DNA from: Ridgeia piscesae
Lineage: Eukaryota > Annelida > Polychaeta > Sabellida > Siboglinidae
NCBI GenBank assembly: GCA_025642075.2
Contig: JAODUO010000488.1
Span: 62,001-126,000, forward strand
Length of the DNA stretch: 64,000 bases
Direction: 5' to 3'
Made by a program: the position numbers and the translations under genes. Shown piece after piece: positions 12,863-27,800 of this stretch (position 1 is its first letter; each line of letters starts with the position of its first letter). Under the pieces are notes generated by a model that saw only the letters and a list, made by a program, of their open reading frames with translations, was not told the origin of the DNA and ran no database searches.

Positions 12863-15800
12863 TATATATTATATATTTTAACATTTGTTGCCTTTGAATC
12901 TGTCTGTTGAGCTTTATGAAAAGTGTTCAGTATTCACCTCTGTAATCAGTTGCTAGGATATTCAAAATTAGTCACCATGGCTGTTATGTGTGATGGAGGG
13001 TTGGTGCTTTAATACTTTCCTCTAATTGATGCACTATATGCAGCAGGCCAGCAACAGCTTTGTTATTTCTAAGCAACATTGGTGACTTTAAGAACAATCA
13101 ACAGGCCCCCAGCACCAGGCCTATGGTAGCTATAGCTACATTACACAACAGCCAGACTTAATGTGCTGTCATTGATATGTAATCATGGTTGGCATGTACA
13201 CACTTCTAGACGATATACGTTACACTGCAAGCTTACTGCCACCCATGGATATTTGACATCACACCGGCAAACTGGCTTGGCTTAAGTTATCACCATTACA
13301 GCATTTTGAACCTTGCTCACTACCTCCTGGCCTTAGAGTGGGTTACCGCCCAGTTTGTCCATTATTTCAGTTGTTGATCTTTCTATGCTAGACATAAATT
13401 GTTATTGTATATTGTGAAACGTATTCACCTTACTGGGTATACAAAACAATACATTAATAACAAATTTTAAGTGATGTTTTTCGAAAGCTGTTCCAAGTAG
13501 ACAGTTGGTCGGTCAGAGACACCAAGTGGCTAGGAGAGGAATCACACTGTTGCTGAGTTAATGTCGATAATAGCATGTTAATAGATGCACTAATAGCATT
13601 GCCTGAATATTTATCACCTGAGCTCATTTGGAGATGAAGGATCCTGTGATTGTGTTGATTACTTAATTAGTTAATTGTCCTGTTTATTATTTATACATTG
13701 CCTTTGTATTGAAGACAATTATATTTATGATTTGTAAGAATGTACTGTAGTGTTTGGTTTTAGTGAGAAACATCAGGCATTTTATTTTACATGTATTTAT
13801 TTAAATGTTAGGATATGAATAAAAAGCAAAATTGTGCAAAGATTGTAAAAATACTGATTCCTTTTAAAATGTAAAATATAAGTGCATGACATATTGACAA
13901 TGTGAGACTTTTACATTTAAAAAAAAATAATTTCACTTGGACGTCCATTCTGTATGCTTGGATATTATAGTGCAGTCAAGGTATGTCTAAAATAACAGGA
14001 ATATTACAGGGTGTACCAGTACATATGAGATCCACCTCTTGCGGACTGCCGGGTGAGAGGCCTCTGTGTGAAGATTGGCTACAAACATGTATACTTCTCC
14101 AGTCCTTTGTGATGGCGAGACTGACAAGTATACAGACATGGTTGATGGCATCCTATACTTTAGTACTCTGTGAGACCCTGTAGAGTGGTGTATACACCGA
14201 CAAACCTAGACATGGTGTAGACTCTGTCTATACACAGACATGGTTGATGGCATCCTATACTTTAGTACTCTGTGAGACCCTGTAGAGTGGTGTATACACC
14301 GACAAACCTAGACATGGTGTAGACTCTGTCTATACACAGACATGGTTGATGGCATCCTATACTTTAGTACTCTGTGAGACCCTGTAGAGTGGTGTATACA
14401 CCGACAGACCTAGACATGGTGTAGACTCTGTCTATACACAGACATGGTTGATGGCATCCTATACTTTAGTACTCTGTGAGACCCTGTAGAGTGGTGTATA
14501 CACCGACAAACCTAGACATGGTGTAGACTCTGTCTATACACAGACATGGTTGATGGCATCCTATACTTTAGTACTCTGTGAGACCCTGTAGAGTGGTGTA
14601 TACACCGACAAACCTAGACATGGTGTAGACTCTGTCTATACACAGACATGGTTGATGGCATCCTATACTTTAGTACTCTGTGAGACCCTGTAGAGTGGTG
14701 TATACACCGACAGACCTAGACATGGTGTAGACTCTGTCTATACACAGACATGGTTGATGGCATCCTATACTTTAGTACTCTGTGAGACCCTGTAGAGTGG
14801 TGTATACACCGACAGACCTAGACATGGTGTAGACTCTGTCTATACACAGACATGGTTGATGGCATCCTATACTTTAGTACTCTGTGAGACCCTGTAGAGT
14901 GGTGTATACACTGACAAACCTAGACATGGTGTAGACTCTGTCTATACACAGACATGGTGCAGTCATCACTGATCCATACAGGTCTGTGAGGGCACAGGGA
15001 CTGGCACCCCGGGCTGCTATGATGACAGGGCACTGACAAGATGGTTTAGTGCTGCAGGGAGCATCTGCCTTGGTACGGAGGCTGAGACAAGTGGAGACAG
15101 GATGTGTACTGCTTCCTCCAAGTCTTTCTTGGGGTCCAGTCAGTTGACTGGCTCGGGACACCACGGTTTCATTATTTGAATCTGGATTAAAATTATAAAT
15201 GCAATGTTTCGGTGGAATGAACGACGTTATCCATTAGGTGATACACTAGATGATTGGTTTATTGATGTTTGTGTATATATTTTGCTGTGGTGAATCTGAT
15301 AATTTTTAGTAAATGAAACAAGGTATCATTTGCCAGATTTCAATCCAGGAGCAACTTGCACTAGATGGCTCTGGGCCAGATGATATCAGAAGTTCAACCA
15401 TTTCAGAATCCCATCTGTGCATGGCCTAGACTTGCCAGAGGTCTGTCAAGTCATGTTTTAAACACTAGCATACAGATCATTTGCACAAATCTTGTGCTTT
15501 TCGTTATATTCTTTCCGCCGTCCATCACTATCAGGCAGTAGCAGCCAATATCAATAGATGTCCTGTAGTGATATGCAGCCAGTTGGAAAAGTCTTTAAAA
15601 TATTTCAATCGGATGCTGTGAATAATTTAAAATAAAGGTGGGAGCAGTTACAGCCTCTATATGACTGACCCAGATTTTGTATTTTATAGTATTCAACATA
15701 AGTCTAGTTATTGCACTTGGTGAATTGATTGCATTGTTTACTATAAATTATTATAATTTACTTGCTATTCACTAGGTGGAATAGCTGGGGTAGATGTAAT

Positions 15801-18800
15801 CAGGGACATTAACTTGTGCTGGTATCTTGTCTTTTCTTCCATAGATAAATATTGGGGCTTTATCAGTTGATTCTAGAATGTGCAGTGTAAGTGTTTTTGA
15901 AGCTTTCCGTGTGGGAAAATTGTGCACAGGAATGCTGAAGGTGTGAGTGAATTATTTTGTATCCATTAAAGAAAATAATATTGTTTTAAACTATTAATAT
16001 TTATATCAAGACTTAGTAATAAACTCTCCTGGATTGAACTTTTTCAATGTTTACCTTTGTACCTGGCAAAGCAAGATTTGTTATTGGGTAAACAGGTTGT
16101 AATTTGTTAAAAATAAATAAATAAAAAAACAGATTCAATTACCATGTAACTGATATTTGGAAGAAAAATAAATAAAGTACTTGTTTAAAGATGGAGAGCC
16201 CCACTTGAGCTAAGCTGGCATGGTAATTGCCATCCCCAGGCTTCCCGACAGATGTAATTGGTGGTCTTTAAACGTTCTCGTTGTGAAGATGTAAATGAAG
16301 CGAAATGCAGTGACAATACTGTGTATTGCAACAGTCGGGTTGTTACAACTTACAAGTGATCGTCCTGAGCCAGTTGTGGGTACTTGGCTGTGGTGGTTGG
16401 CTGGGTCAGTGAAGATAACATCTCACAACTGACTGTTGTTGGAGCTGTACACACTGGGCCAGGACACAGAGATAACAGTTTGGCGCCACAGCGACAATGG
16501 TAGCTGCAATGGAGGAATTATGAATAGCTGATCGCCTCATTACGTCCGCACACACACATGAGTCAGGCACATTCAGCAGCACAGTTCTCTTGCACAGGCG
16601 CAGAAATTATTCGTCACGTATCGGTATATGTGTATGTCATGTCGTTCAATCTGCAAGTCAAACAGACACTTGCTTTGGCTTTAGGGCTAAGGAATAAGGA
16701 AGCAAGCCAGGCAGGCGCCACTCAATCTTGTTCACGATTCAGAAACTTTAAATCGCTGTTATCGTTAAATGCATGATCTATTAGGCACATTTCCCAAACT
16801 GAAATAGCCTACTAAGATACAGTACACAGTAAACATAGTGATGTGTGAAACTTGAGAGTATAAGATCTATAACTGATAAACAAACTGATGTAATAAATTT
16901 AAAAAATAGCATACTGATAAACAAACTGATGTAATAAATTTAAAAAATAGCATAGCATAAAATAATGTCAAACAGGTGGTGTAACTATTGCATGGAAAAT
17001 ACTATAACGTTATTGTAAATGATAAATCAAATGTCTGTGATAATTGGTGGACACGACACCCAACTGGTGGTGTTCCCAGTAAGTGCACTTAGATGAATAC
17101 CAACATTCTAATACAAAGCATGGTATCCATTTTATAATCAGCCCCAGAAATATGATTATGTGATTGATTGTCCAGCTGCAAGAATACAACTTGGATGGCA
17201 TTTTTTTCAACAGCATCACAATGTGTTTAATATTATGGTGGGGGTAATGGCTGCAAGTACATTGGTGCCAATGTAGCCCCCGGGTGACCACACCCAGGCA
17301 ATATATTGAACCCCCAGTACATGTAGTGCTATTTGTTCTCAGAGAATCTTATCTGAATGGGTCCAAGTCTGACACTGTAGCCTGGGGCAAGTAGGACTTG
17401 ATACTATCTACACTAGTCCTTTGACAGTCTGCTACAATGCAGGATTCAATTGAAGGGCCCACTCACACAGAAGGCTCTGTTCAAATAGGTGCCACATGTA
17501 CAGGTGTATGGGCAGTACACCTGTGTGCGTCATGGGGGGCTGGAGGCAGTGACTGAGCTAATATTCTGCCTTGTGCTGAAAACCATGCAGTGACTGTTGC
17601 AGTTTTTTTGCCATTCATGACGTGTGCCCGATAATTTTACCAGTCCAAGTAGATTGTGGTAAATTGCAATATTTTGTGCAACAAATATCTAATCCGCCTA
17701 GGTATGATATTGCACTTGCAGTGTCTAGGATATACAGTTCTTACTGTCTTCTGGTCAACTCACCCCATCCAAATGACAGGGTGGTGGGTCTGTGGATTAT
17801 TAATTATTTCCTTTGAAAATTTCATGAAACTTACATGTATTTTAAAATTAGTTTATTTTAAAAGTATTAAATGGCTGCTTTGAAATTGTGGCATAGTTGG
17901 ATTTATTGTACTAATACACACAAGTGCATAATTGTATGTGTCCATTGAATGTAACTCATCAGACCCAGTGTCTGTTTGAACACATTGCCACTTCTTGAAA
18001 GAGTAACACAAAAACAGTACTTAGTTTGTCCATACAGAACTACAGTGGGAGCCTTAAAAGCCACACACAATGTTTTCAATTATATGTGTAATGGAGATGA
18101 ATGATATAACTGGTTTGTGAACAGAAAACCTGGTAGCACTCAATGAGGGTCTGTGAATGCATCAGAAAGAGCAACACAAAATACCTTTCTGCAGTATAAA
18201 CTTCTGTCTGTTGCGTAATCAGCAAATTTAGGTGCAAACCCCAAATGGGTATCATGTGCATGGGTCTATTTTTAGAGTTGTCCTTCTGTGGAGTTAATTA
18301 GTCCACAACAGATTGTGCATTTACCCCTGTAGGCTGTTGCACCAGTAGAAGGAATAAGTCATGTATACAGCTTTAAGTGTCATTTACACCTGTGTGAGAC
18401 GTCTTCTGTAGGCTGTTGCACCAGTAGAAGGAATAAGTCATGTATACAGCTTTAAGTGTCATTTACCCCTGTGTGAGACGTCTTCTGTAGGCTGTTGCAC
18501 CAGTAGAAGGAATAAGTCATGTATACAGCTTTAAGTGTCATTTACCCCTGTGTGGGATGTCTTCTGTAGGCTGTTGCACCAGTAGAAGGAATAAGTCATG
18601 TATACAGCTTTAAGTGTCATTTACCCCTGTGTGAGATGTCTTCTGTAGGCTGTTGCACCAGTAGAAGGAATAAGTTATTTATACAGCTTTAACCCATTTT
18701 ATCCTGAAGCTAGTGCAGACGAGTTGCAGCCAGTTCCTGATCATTTCCTCAAACCAATCTGTCAGCATTAAAAAATGACAGGCCTTCATTTAAAATGGAC

Positions 18801-21800
18801 ATAACTTTATTATTTCTCAATCAATTTTTAAATGTGATATACCTTTAGAAAGTAGATAAAATAAACTATACAGTCGCATCAATAAACTCATAGTTTTATC
18901 ATATATATATTATATGTGGCATATGGCAAAACATGTCTAATAAATTCAAACCTATGTTGAGGTTTGTCACATTACTTTTCACCCGACATTTTCGCCATGA
19001 AGGAAGCAACATGTCAACGAGCAAGTTGAGTTTATTTTATGCATTAATCTCTGCTGAAAATAAAGGTATACAACTTGTCCACACATCTTGGATAATAATC
19101 TCATAATGTAAAATTGTTTGTAATACCCCCACGTCAGTCGACTGAATCGCCAACGTGTGGCGCCGCTGAGCGGAATTATGCAAATTTTTGAAATATTTTC
19201 TGTCAACGATATATAATTCTGTGGCTCATTTCTTATAACTAATAAAGAAGTACTATAAAGTAACAACTTTGTTCAACATTTCAACATCACTTTATTTATG
19301 AAGTAGTTACTGTCGTTAGAAATATTCTTAACTTTGTTTGGTGCCAAAAATACGGCGTGGAGCGAGGTGGCGGAAATGGATGCCGTTGTCGGTTGACCCA
19401 CTTTGATGGCTTCAAAGTATGTCTTCACGGACAAATGTCGCATCAAATACCATAACCGTCCATCTTATATCGTCTATCCACTTGTCTGCCTTCTTGTCAT
19501 CACCAGTATGAAGTAAATTAGCGGAGTTATCCTTCAAAATACGTCAACATTTAACGATCTTTGCGACTCGACGCCATCTTTGATTTCACTTTAGCTTGGG
19601 GGTACCCGCTTTGAACTGCAAATACCCACAGAACGGCGCTGATTGGTTGAAAAATATGAGTTTCCTAGTGATCCCGATATACTGACGTCATTCGGTGTTA
19701 ACCAGCCAATGGGATTCCAAAACGTCAGAGTGCAGGGAAGCCGTGTCAAGTGCAAACTACGACTAGAATCGTATTCCGGATAAAAAGGGTAACTACGACT
19801 AGAATCGTATTCCGGATAAAATGGGTTAAGTGTCATTTACCCCTGTGTGAGATGTCTTCTGTAGGCTGTTGCACCAGTAGAAGGAATAAGTCATGTATTC
19901 AGCTTTAAGTGTCATTTACCCCTGTGTGAGACGTCTTCTGTAGGCTGTTGCACCAGTAGAAGGAATAAGTCATGTATACAGCTTTAAGTGTCATTTACCC
20001 CTGTGTGAGACGTCTTCTGTAGGCTGTTGCACCAGTAGAAGGAATAAGTTATTTATACAGCTTTAAGTGTCATTTACCCCTGTGTGAGACGTCTTCTGTA
20101 GGCTGTTGCACCAGTAGAAGGAATAAGTCATGTATACAGCTTTAAGTGTCATTTACCCCTGTGTGAGATGTCTTCTGTAGGCTGTTGCACCAGTAGAAGG
20201 AATAAGTTATTTATACAGCTTTAAGTGTCATTTACCCCTGTGTGGGATGTCTTCTGTAGGCTGTTGCACAAGTACAGTGTAGAAGGAATAAGTCATGTAT
20301 ACAGCTTTAAGTGTCATTTACCCCTGTGTGAGATGTCTTCTGTAGGCTGTTGCACAAGTACAGTGTAGAAGGAATAAGTCATGTATACAGCTTTAAGTGT
20401 CATTTACCCAGGGCTGTGTGAGATGTCTTCTGTAGGCTGTTGCACCAGTAGAAGGAATAAGTCATGTATACAGCTTTAAGTGTCATTTACCCCTGTGTGA
20501 GACGTCTTCTGTAGGCTGTTGCACCAGTAGAAGGAATAAGTTATTTATACAGCTTTAAGTGTCATTTACCCCTGTGTGGGATGTCTTCTGTAGGCTGTTG
20601 CACAAGTACAGTGTAGAAGGAATAAGTCATGTATACAGCTTTAAGTGTCATTTACCCAGGGCTGTGTGAGATGTCTTCTGTAGGCTGTTGCACCAGTAGA
20701 AGGAATAAGTCATGTATACAGCTTTAAGTGTCATTTACCCAGGGCTGTGTGAGATGTCTTCTGTAGGCTGTTGCACCAGTAGAAGGAATAAGTCATGTAT
20801 ACAGCTTTAAGTGTCATTTACCCCTGTGTGAGATGTCTTCTGTAGGCTGTTGCACCAGTAGAAGGAATAAGTCATGTATACAGCTTTAAGTGTCATTTAC
20901 CCCTGTGTGAGATGTCTTCTGTAGGCTGTTGCACCAGTAGAAGGAATAAGTCATGTATACAGCTTTAAGTGTCATTTACCCCTGTGTGAGATGTCTTCTG
21001 TAGGCTGTTGCACCAGTAGAAGGAATAAGTCATGTATACAGCTTTAAGTGTCATTTACCCCTGTGTGAGACGTCTTCTGTAGGCTGTTGCACCAGTAGAA
21101 GGAATAAGTTATTTATACAGCTTTAAGTGTCATTTACCCCTGTGTGAGACGTCTTCTGTAGGCTGTTGCACCAGTAGAAGGAATAAGTCATGTATACAGC
21201 TTTAAGTGTCATTTACACCTGTGTGAGACGTCTTCTGTAGGCTGTTGCACCAGTAGAAGGAATAAGTTATTTATACAGCTTTAAGTGTCATTTACCCCTG
21301 TGTGAGACGTCTTCTGTAGGCTGTTGCACCAGTAGAAGGAATAAGTCATGTATACAGCTTTAAGTGTCATTTACCCCTGTGTGAGATGTCTTCTGTAGGC
21401 TGTTGCACCAGTAGAAGGAATAAGTTATTTATACAGCTTTAAGTGTCATTTACCCCTGTGTGAGATGTCTTCTGTAGGCTGTTGCACAAGTACAGTGTAG
21501 AAGGAATAAGTCATGTATACAGCTTTAAGTGTCATTTACCCAGGGCTGTGTGAGATGTCTTCTGTAGGCTGTTGCACCAGTAGAAGGAATAAGTCATGTA
21601 TACAGCTTTAAGTGTCATTTACCCCTGTGTGAGATGTCTTCTGTAGGCTGTTGCACCAGTAGAAGAAATAAGTTATTTATACAGCTTTAAGTGTCATTTA
21701 CCCCTGTGTGGGATGTCTTCTGTAGGCTGTTGCACAAGTACAGTGTAGAAGGAATAAGTCATGTATACAGCTTTAAGTGTCATTTACCCAGGGCTGTGTG

Positions 21801-24800
21801 AGATGTCTTCTGTAGGCTGTTGCACCAGTAGAAGGAATAAGTCATGTATACAGCTTTAAGTGTCATTTACCCCTGTGTGAGATTTCTTCTGTAGGCTGTT
21901 GCACAAGTAGAAGGAATAAGTCATGTATACAGCTTTAAGTGTCATATATGAAACCTAGGTAACTAAGTTGTATTGGAAGGCTATGAAATGGTCAGTTTGC
22001 CACAGTCATTTTGATTGTCATTTCAGTGCATTTGCACTCCCAAATTACAAAACTGTTTGGGCTTACATAAAGTGTATGGTCATGGTTTTCCATTTTCAGT
22101 CTACTTTTCGTCCACATCGTATGTTAAATACTGTATGTTTCTGGGCTAATTTCGTCAACTGTAGAGTCACAAAAATTATTTTGACTATTGCAGGGTGACG
22201 TTAATTGTGAGGTGGCTGTAGCACAAAACAAGGTTTAACTATTTTTTAAACTTTTACTTGCACTAATGTTACTAGATTTACCGGAGGTAAATGTTTTTTT
22301 AATACTTCTTTGTTATGTATTACATTATACACACACACCACCATTATGCAGTGCCATAGCTTTATGCAGAGACCCGTCCACTCGTCATTTGCATGGGTAA
22401 AAACTGTTGTGGACGGGTAGAAAAAAAACTAGAAATAACGATGGACGGGTGGATGGTGGACAAGTAAAAAAAAGAAGGCGCAAAAAATTTATAATGTCTT
22501 CCAAAACCATAGATGTTGTCAGTTATGCCTTAGAAGTGAGTGAAAATGGTGTCACATGTGTGTTTGTAGTTCATTTCAGGTCATCAGACACATTTTAAAG
22601 TTTGTAAACTGACTTAACAGAACTTTAACATCCATGTGTCCACTGAGACATGTGTGACTGGCAATAATTTGATCCTGCATAAAGCCCTTGGACAAGTACT
22701 TGGATGTTGTACTTGGACAAGTACTTGGATGTTGCTCATAATATAGAAAGCAATTATTATAACCCAACTTCACACAGTGTCTGTCAGTTCAACTAAAACA
22801 TTGACTAACAAGTCTCCCTGTATTCCTCCAGGTTGTGAGGACATCATAGCTGACAGCACGACAGTCGACAATCTCATTTCCACCCTCGCCTGGAGTCAGG
22901 AGCCACATGGCTCCACCTGGGTGCACCGTCAGGCACTACACTTCCTGCAGGATGAGTTCCTGCAGGTGGCGCACTCCCCAGTGCTCGTCGAACTCAACAA
23001 GGCGTACATGATCGAGGCGATTCGCTCCGATTTCCTGCAGGTCAGTGTTGATTCTTCTTGTGACGGTTTCGGGGGGGACGGTTCTCTGTCCAACCACATG
23101 TCAAACTACTTATTTTTACTTACTATATAGATTAATAATACTATAATTATTACTTCAGATACATTTGTTATGTGTGTCAGATGATTGGGAGCATCCAAGT
23201 TTCTTTTAAATCTTCACCTACGGGCAGATCAGTTTAAACATTCAAACATGATTCATGTTGTGCCATGAGCAGTTAAGTCATATTACTCAACTGCTCTGAG
23301 AATAAATCAGCTATACCACAATTACTGGACATACCGTTTCATTCATGTGTCCTGTGTCCACCATTGCCTAATCTGCAGCCAGATATTAATTTATGTAGGT
23401 TATTGAACTGGAATCTAATGGAATATAAATTGCGTTAGCTACATTTAAATGACAGCTTGGAATATCGACTTTCTTAGTTGGAATCTTTCATTCTCACAAA
23501 TGTGCTACTGTTCTTCGCATACAAATAAATTATTTGAATATCTATTTCAGTTGTAAACACACATTTATTTATTCTTACAAGTGTCTTGTGGATAGAACAC
23601 ATTTATCAGCTGTACACACTACACACTACACACTTCACACTACACACTACATACACAGTATTTCAAGCAGGTTTTGGCTGCTAAGTTTGATTCAATTTCA
23701 TTTGTAATACATTGGTTACCCTTGTTAAAGCTCAATTACTCTTACGGCATTTCATTGAAGGTCATTTACAATTAGAGCACAATTAAGTAAGTATGTCACA
23801 ATAAATGTTGCTTTTACAAATGACTAATTATGATAGGTCTTATATTACATCAACTACCATACACAGTACATTTGCATACCATTATTGGTCAACATTAATA
23901 ATAGTCCTACTGCCAGGGCTAGCCTTCAGATTAGTTGTGATGATTTATCTCAGTTGCAATTATCCAGTATCATTACAGGTCACTTAAACTGCAGCGCAGT
24001 AACACAATTTAAATAGCACCAGAATGTTAATCAATAGCAGATTTACATGGTTACAAATGAACCAAACTCCAGTTGGCAGCCAGTGAAACAGGAGTCTACT
24101 GAGATGTGTGTCTAGCCATTCTCCATACAATGATTAGTCAAACATCAATCAAATTTTAATGAAGTTCTTCTGTTTGAGCCAGATGTTTCATTGAAAATTG
24201 GCCAAAATGTGTGATTCACTCGCCATAATTTGCAGACATTTGTTCACCCAGAAAATAGCTAACAAATCAATGGCAATTTATATGTTAGACATTGCATTTT
24301 AAAATTATATTATAGTTTGCATTTTTGTTTTTATCATTAGTGTTTCAGACATATAATTAGGATTTTAAAATAAAAAAAACTTGCAAGGGCATTTCCTGTG
24401 TTTGTTATATTACATTACAATCTAGGATATGAAAACTGGTGATGGAAATAATCTGTCATTGAGGCGTGATGCTACAAGTGGCCCTACCCCAACCTTTGTT
24501 GTCACGCCACAGACAGGAAGAAATGCATATTGCATTTTAAAACAGAGATTGTATTTCTAGGCATACGTTATTTGTCTAGTCTATGATACTTAACTTTGTT
24601 TGTTTTGGAATAAAGCCATTTGTCTGGTTGTAGAAATGTTGACAAAACAACAATTTTAATTGGACATTTGATGCCATGCTTTTATAATGTTCAATTTGTT
24701 TCATGTTGTTTGTAGGTTTTGTAACAGCGCCTTCGAACAGTGTAACCTGGATTTATGGTACTAAATATATGCTTTTATTATTATACTATTATTACATGTT

Positions 24801-27800
24801 CAAAACGATGCTGTTTCCTATTGATTATGCCAGGTCCTTATGTGTGGCTAACCACTGACATACAGTGCACTTGGAGGTTGTCTGGGCCCGATACCCTAAG
24901 TTTGACCTGGGATACTGCACCTAACTGTCACTGGGACTGACATACACGTGCTGTTGCATTGTGTTGCAGGCCGGGGAACACGATGTGTTGAGTTCAGTGC
25001 TCAAGTGGGGTGAACACCAACTGATCAGGAGGATGGAGGACAGGGGTGAGTACGGCTAGCCATCCCCACGCTAGGGTGGGAGGTACCACAGTTCTTGTTC
25101 TTTGAGGAATTCTCAAAAACATTTTAGTCAGCCATTTATGTTTTGTTTCCCATATGATAACGGGCTGCTGTAAAATCATCCATGTATGTTCATCAAATAG
25201 AACCCAAGAGAGATGGGAATTCACTGAGTAGTGTGCCCTGTGGTCACAGTTGCTGGTCTGTATAACAACGCCAGAAATGGTTACCTAATTGACTGCATCT
25301 GATTTTTTTTTTAAATGCAAGAAATGTTTTCATAATCTCACAAATGTTCTTTTAAACCAAGTATTTAAATTAAAATAAACATAATTTTTGAAGCAAAAAC
25401 CTTTTCTACTTGAATTAACATTTTGCTTTCTACACATATTTTGACCCACGATATATTTTTTTAATTGCAACTTTTAAGCAGAATATTTTAAAAGCATACA
25501 TGACACCCACTGAGAGTTTCATAGACCTAGTTCTACCCCACAGTTAGATACTTTCTCTCCACGCCATCTGGGTGTGTTGGACTGTTGGCACTTGTGCAAA
25601 CATGTGTCCATGATTGGTGTTTGGTGCAGTATGCCCCACTGCCTGTCATCATTTGCAAGTGACCCATTGAGTGACTTCTAATGTGAAACATGTGCATGAC
25701 TCGTGCAGGATTTTGCACGTGAATTATGTAGGCTGCTGTCTGCCTGGATTCCACCTGCCACATACAGCACACGCACAGCTCTCAAGCTTGTGTCTGGTAC
25801 TTTTGTAGAATTCTAAATTTTAACAGTAGTAAAACTAAATTATTTGTAATACTCCTTATTAAAATACATTTTGTCTGCCTGTGTTTTGTTTAATCTAAAA
25901 CAGAAATATTTGACTACATATAGAAATGTTTAAAATTAAATCAAACATCATGCTATTTGTTAAAAGTAGAAAAATATGCTTGAAACAATGCTTTCAAGTA
26001 AGTTAAAAATCTGCAACAGTTACCAATTTTGGGTTTTGACATCGAGACTATTTTATCATGTTTATACACTAATTATTACATGGAAATATTTCTTAGTTTT
26101 TTTTAAGTGAGGGTGTCCGCTTCTCTGTCCATAATTGACAGAGCAGTAATTTGTAACAGGAAGTGTGGGAGTAACGTGGGAAATGTAAACATCAAAGTGT
26201 ACTGTGGTTAACTCTGCTCACCTCAGCATTATTGCCAATAAATTTTGTTTTAAAACTGGATGTTTTGTTTACCATTTGAATGTGTTTTTGCAAGTTGATT
26301 CTTTGAAATAGTGAAAATTGTTCCAAGCTTGATAAAGTAACTACCAAGGTATACACAAACCTTCAACAGGTATGCTGTAGTCATAAGAATGTAATCTGAA
26401 ATGAAAAAAATAAACCTCGTTTTAAATTGGATAGAACTGGTATCGTGAAACTTTTAGTGCAAACAGACATTGTCATGTTGTCAGTCTTGTACTGTATACA
26501 TATGGTATTGTGAATCCTGTCTAGGTTACTTGACTCTGGCATGGCCAGAGAATCTTGATTAGATATAGATCATGCCCCTGGGTATTTGCAGTTTGCATAG
26601 TGTGTTTACAAGGCATTTATTGATTGTTCGCTGCAAACCCAGTTTTTGTTTCTGCCATGCTGGCAGCTTGTGTGCAGGGTGCATGTGCATGCATGCAGGA
26701 GAAGTTATTTTTAGAGTTCAGATAGTTGATTTGACTTGTTTTCAATGTTTCGGGAAGGGGTGTTCCAAAGTACCATGACCCCCCCCTCCAATGAGACCAC
26801 TAGACATGTTCAGCAGTTACTTGTTTGTATGACTTCCACATTATGCAAGTTTCAGAATTACAGTAATCCAGAAACAGAGTCTTAATTGATCGGGTCACTG
26901 GTTATAGAAAATGTTGTGTAAACATATGAGTGGTGATTGAATTTATTATGCGTTTTATGTACTATAATAACACTAGTTTAATCAAAGAAATGCCTACACT
27001 AATAATACATACTTAAGTATCTCACATTACAGCAAGTGTCTGTATTGATGGTTTAGGATAATAAAATGTCAAATCAATAGACAGCATCCAAGGACTGCAG
27101 TTTGGACAGGGAAATTCTCTTGATATGATCCAATTACAGATCCAGTAGAGAACTGCACAATGTTGTTGAATGTCAGTTAACTAGCAAGCTAATTCTATAT
27201 GCTGTACAGAAAAAATGTGTTTAAACGTTGCCATCGTCACAGCTGGGGTTGTTTGCCAGGCAAAACTAGCCCTGATATGCGAAATGTGGGATTTAGCTGA
27301 CTTGATAACAGATAAAAAATTGGGAATTCTAGTATAATATTTATAATGACTTGTCCGCCCAAATGCTCGATAAGCCGAACAGTTTTGTGTATTCAAATAG
27401 TTGTTTCTACATCCCAAACATTGCATGTAACAAAAGCAGTGAGGCTTAAATCACCTTAAAGTTTATCACATGACCAGAGGACAGCCTCATTCCTTGTGTG
27501 TGACTTCATTGGCTGAGTGTAAGTTCATAGTTTTACATAGGAATCAGCCTGGTGTACTGCTGCCTGGTACTGCTGCCTGGTACTGCTGCCTGGTACTGCT
27601 GCCTGGTACTGCTGCCTGGTACTGCTGCCTGGTGTACTGCTGCCTGGTGCTGCCTGGTGCTGCCTGGTACTGCTGCCTGGTACTGCTGCCTGGTACTGCT
27701 GCCTGGTACTGCTGCCTGGTACTGCTGCCTGGTACTGCTGCCTGGTACTGCTGCCTGGTACTGCTGCCTGGTACTGCTGCCTGGTACTGCTGCCTGGTAC

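Larger units (their letters stand above)
10971..14134. other. BTBD7 intron 1, central part
   Basis: No gene seen. Holds a perfect 14-bp palindrome (atcataattatgat, near 11173), the 21-bp repeat at 12344 and a TA microsatellite at 12819. Confidence 0.5.

Noticed and set aside
18979..19266. 95-codon minus ORF inside the piggyBac-like element as transposase
   Set aside because: No DDD motifs or piggyBac signature visible, and far shorter than a transposase.
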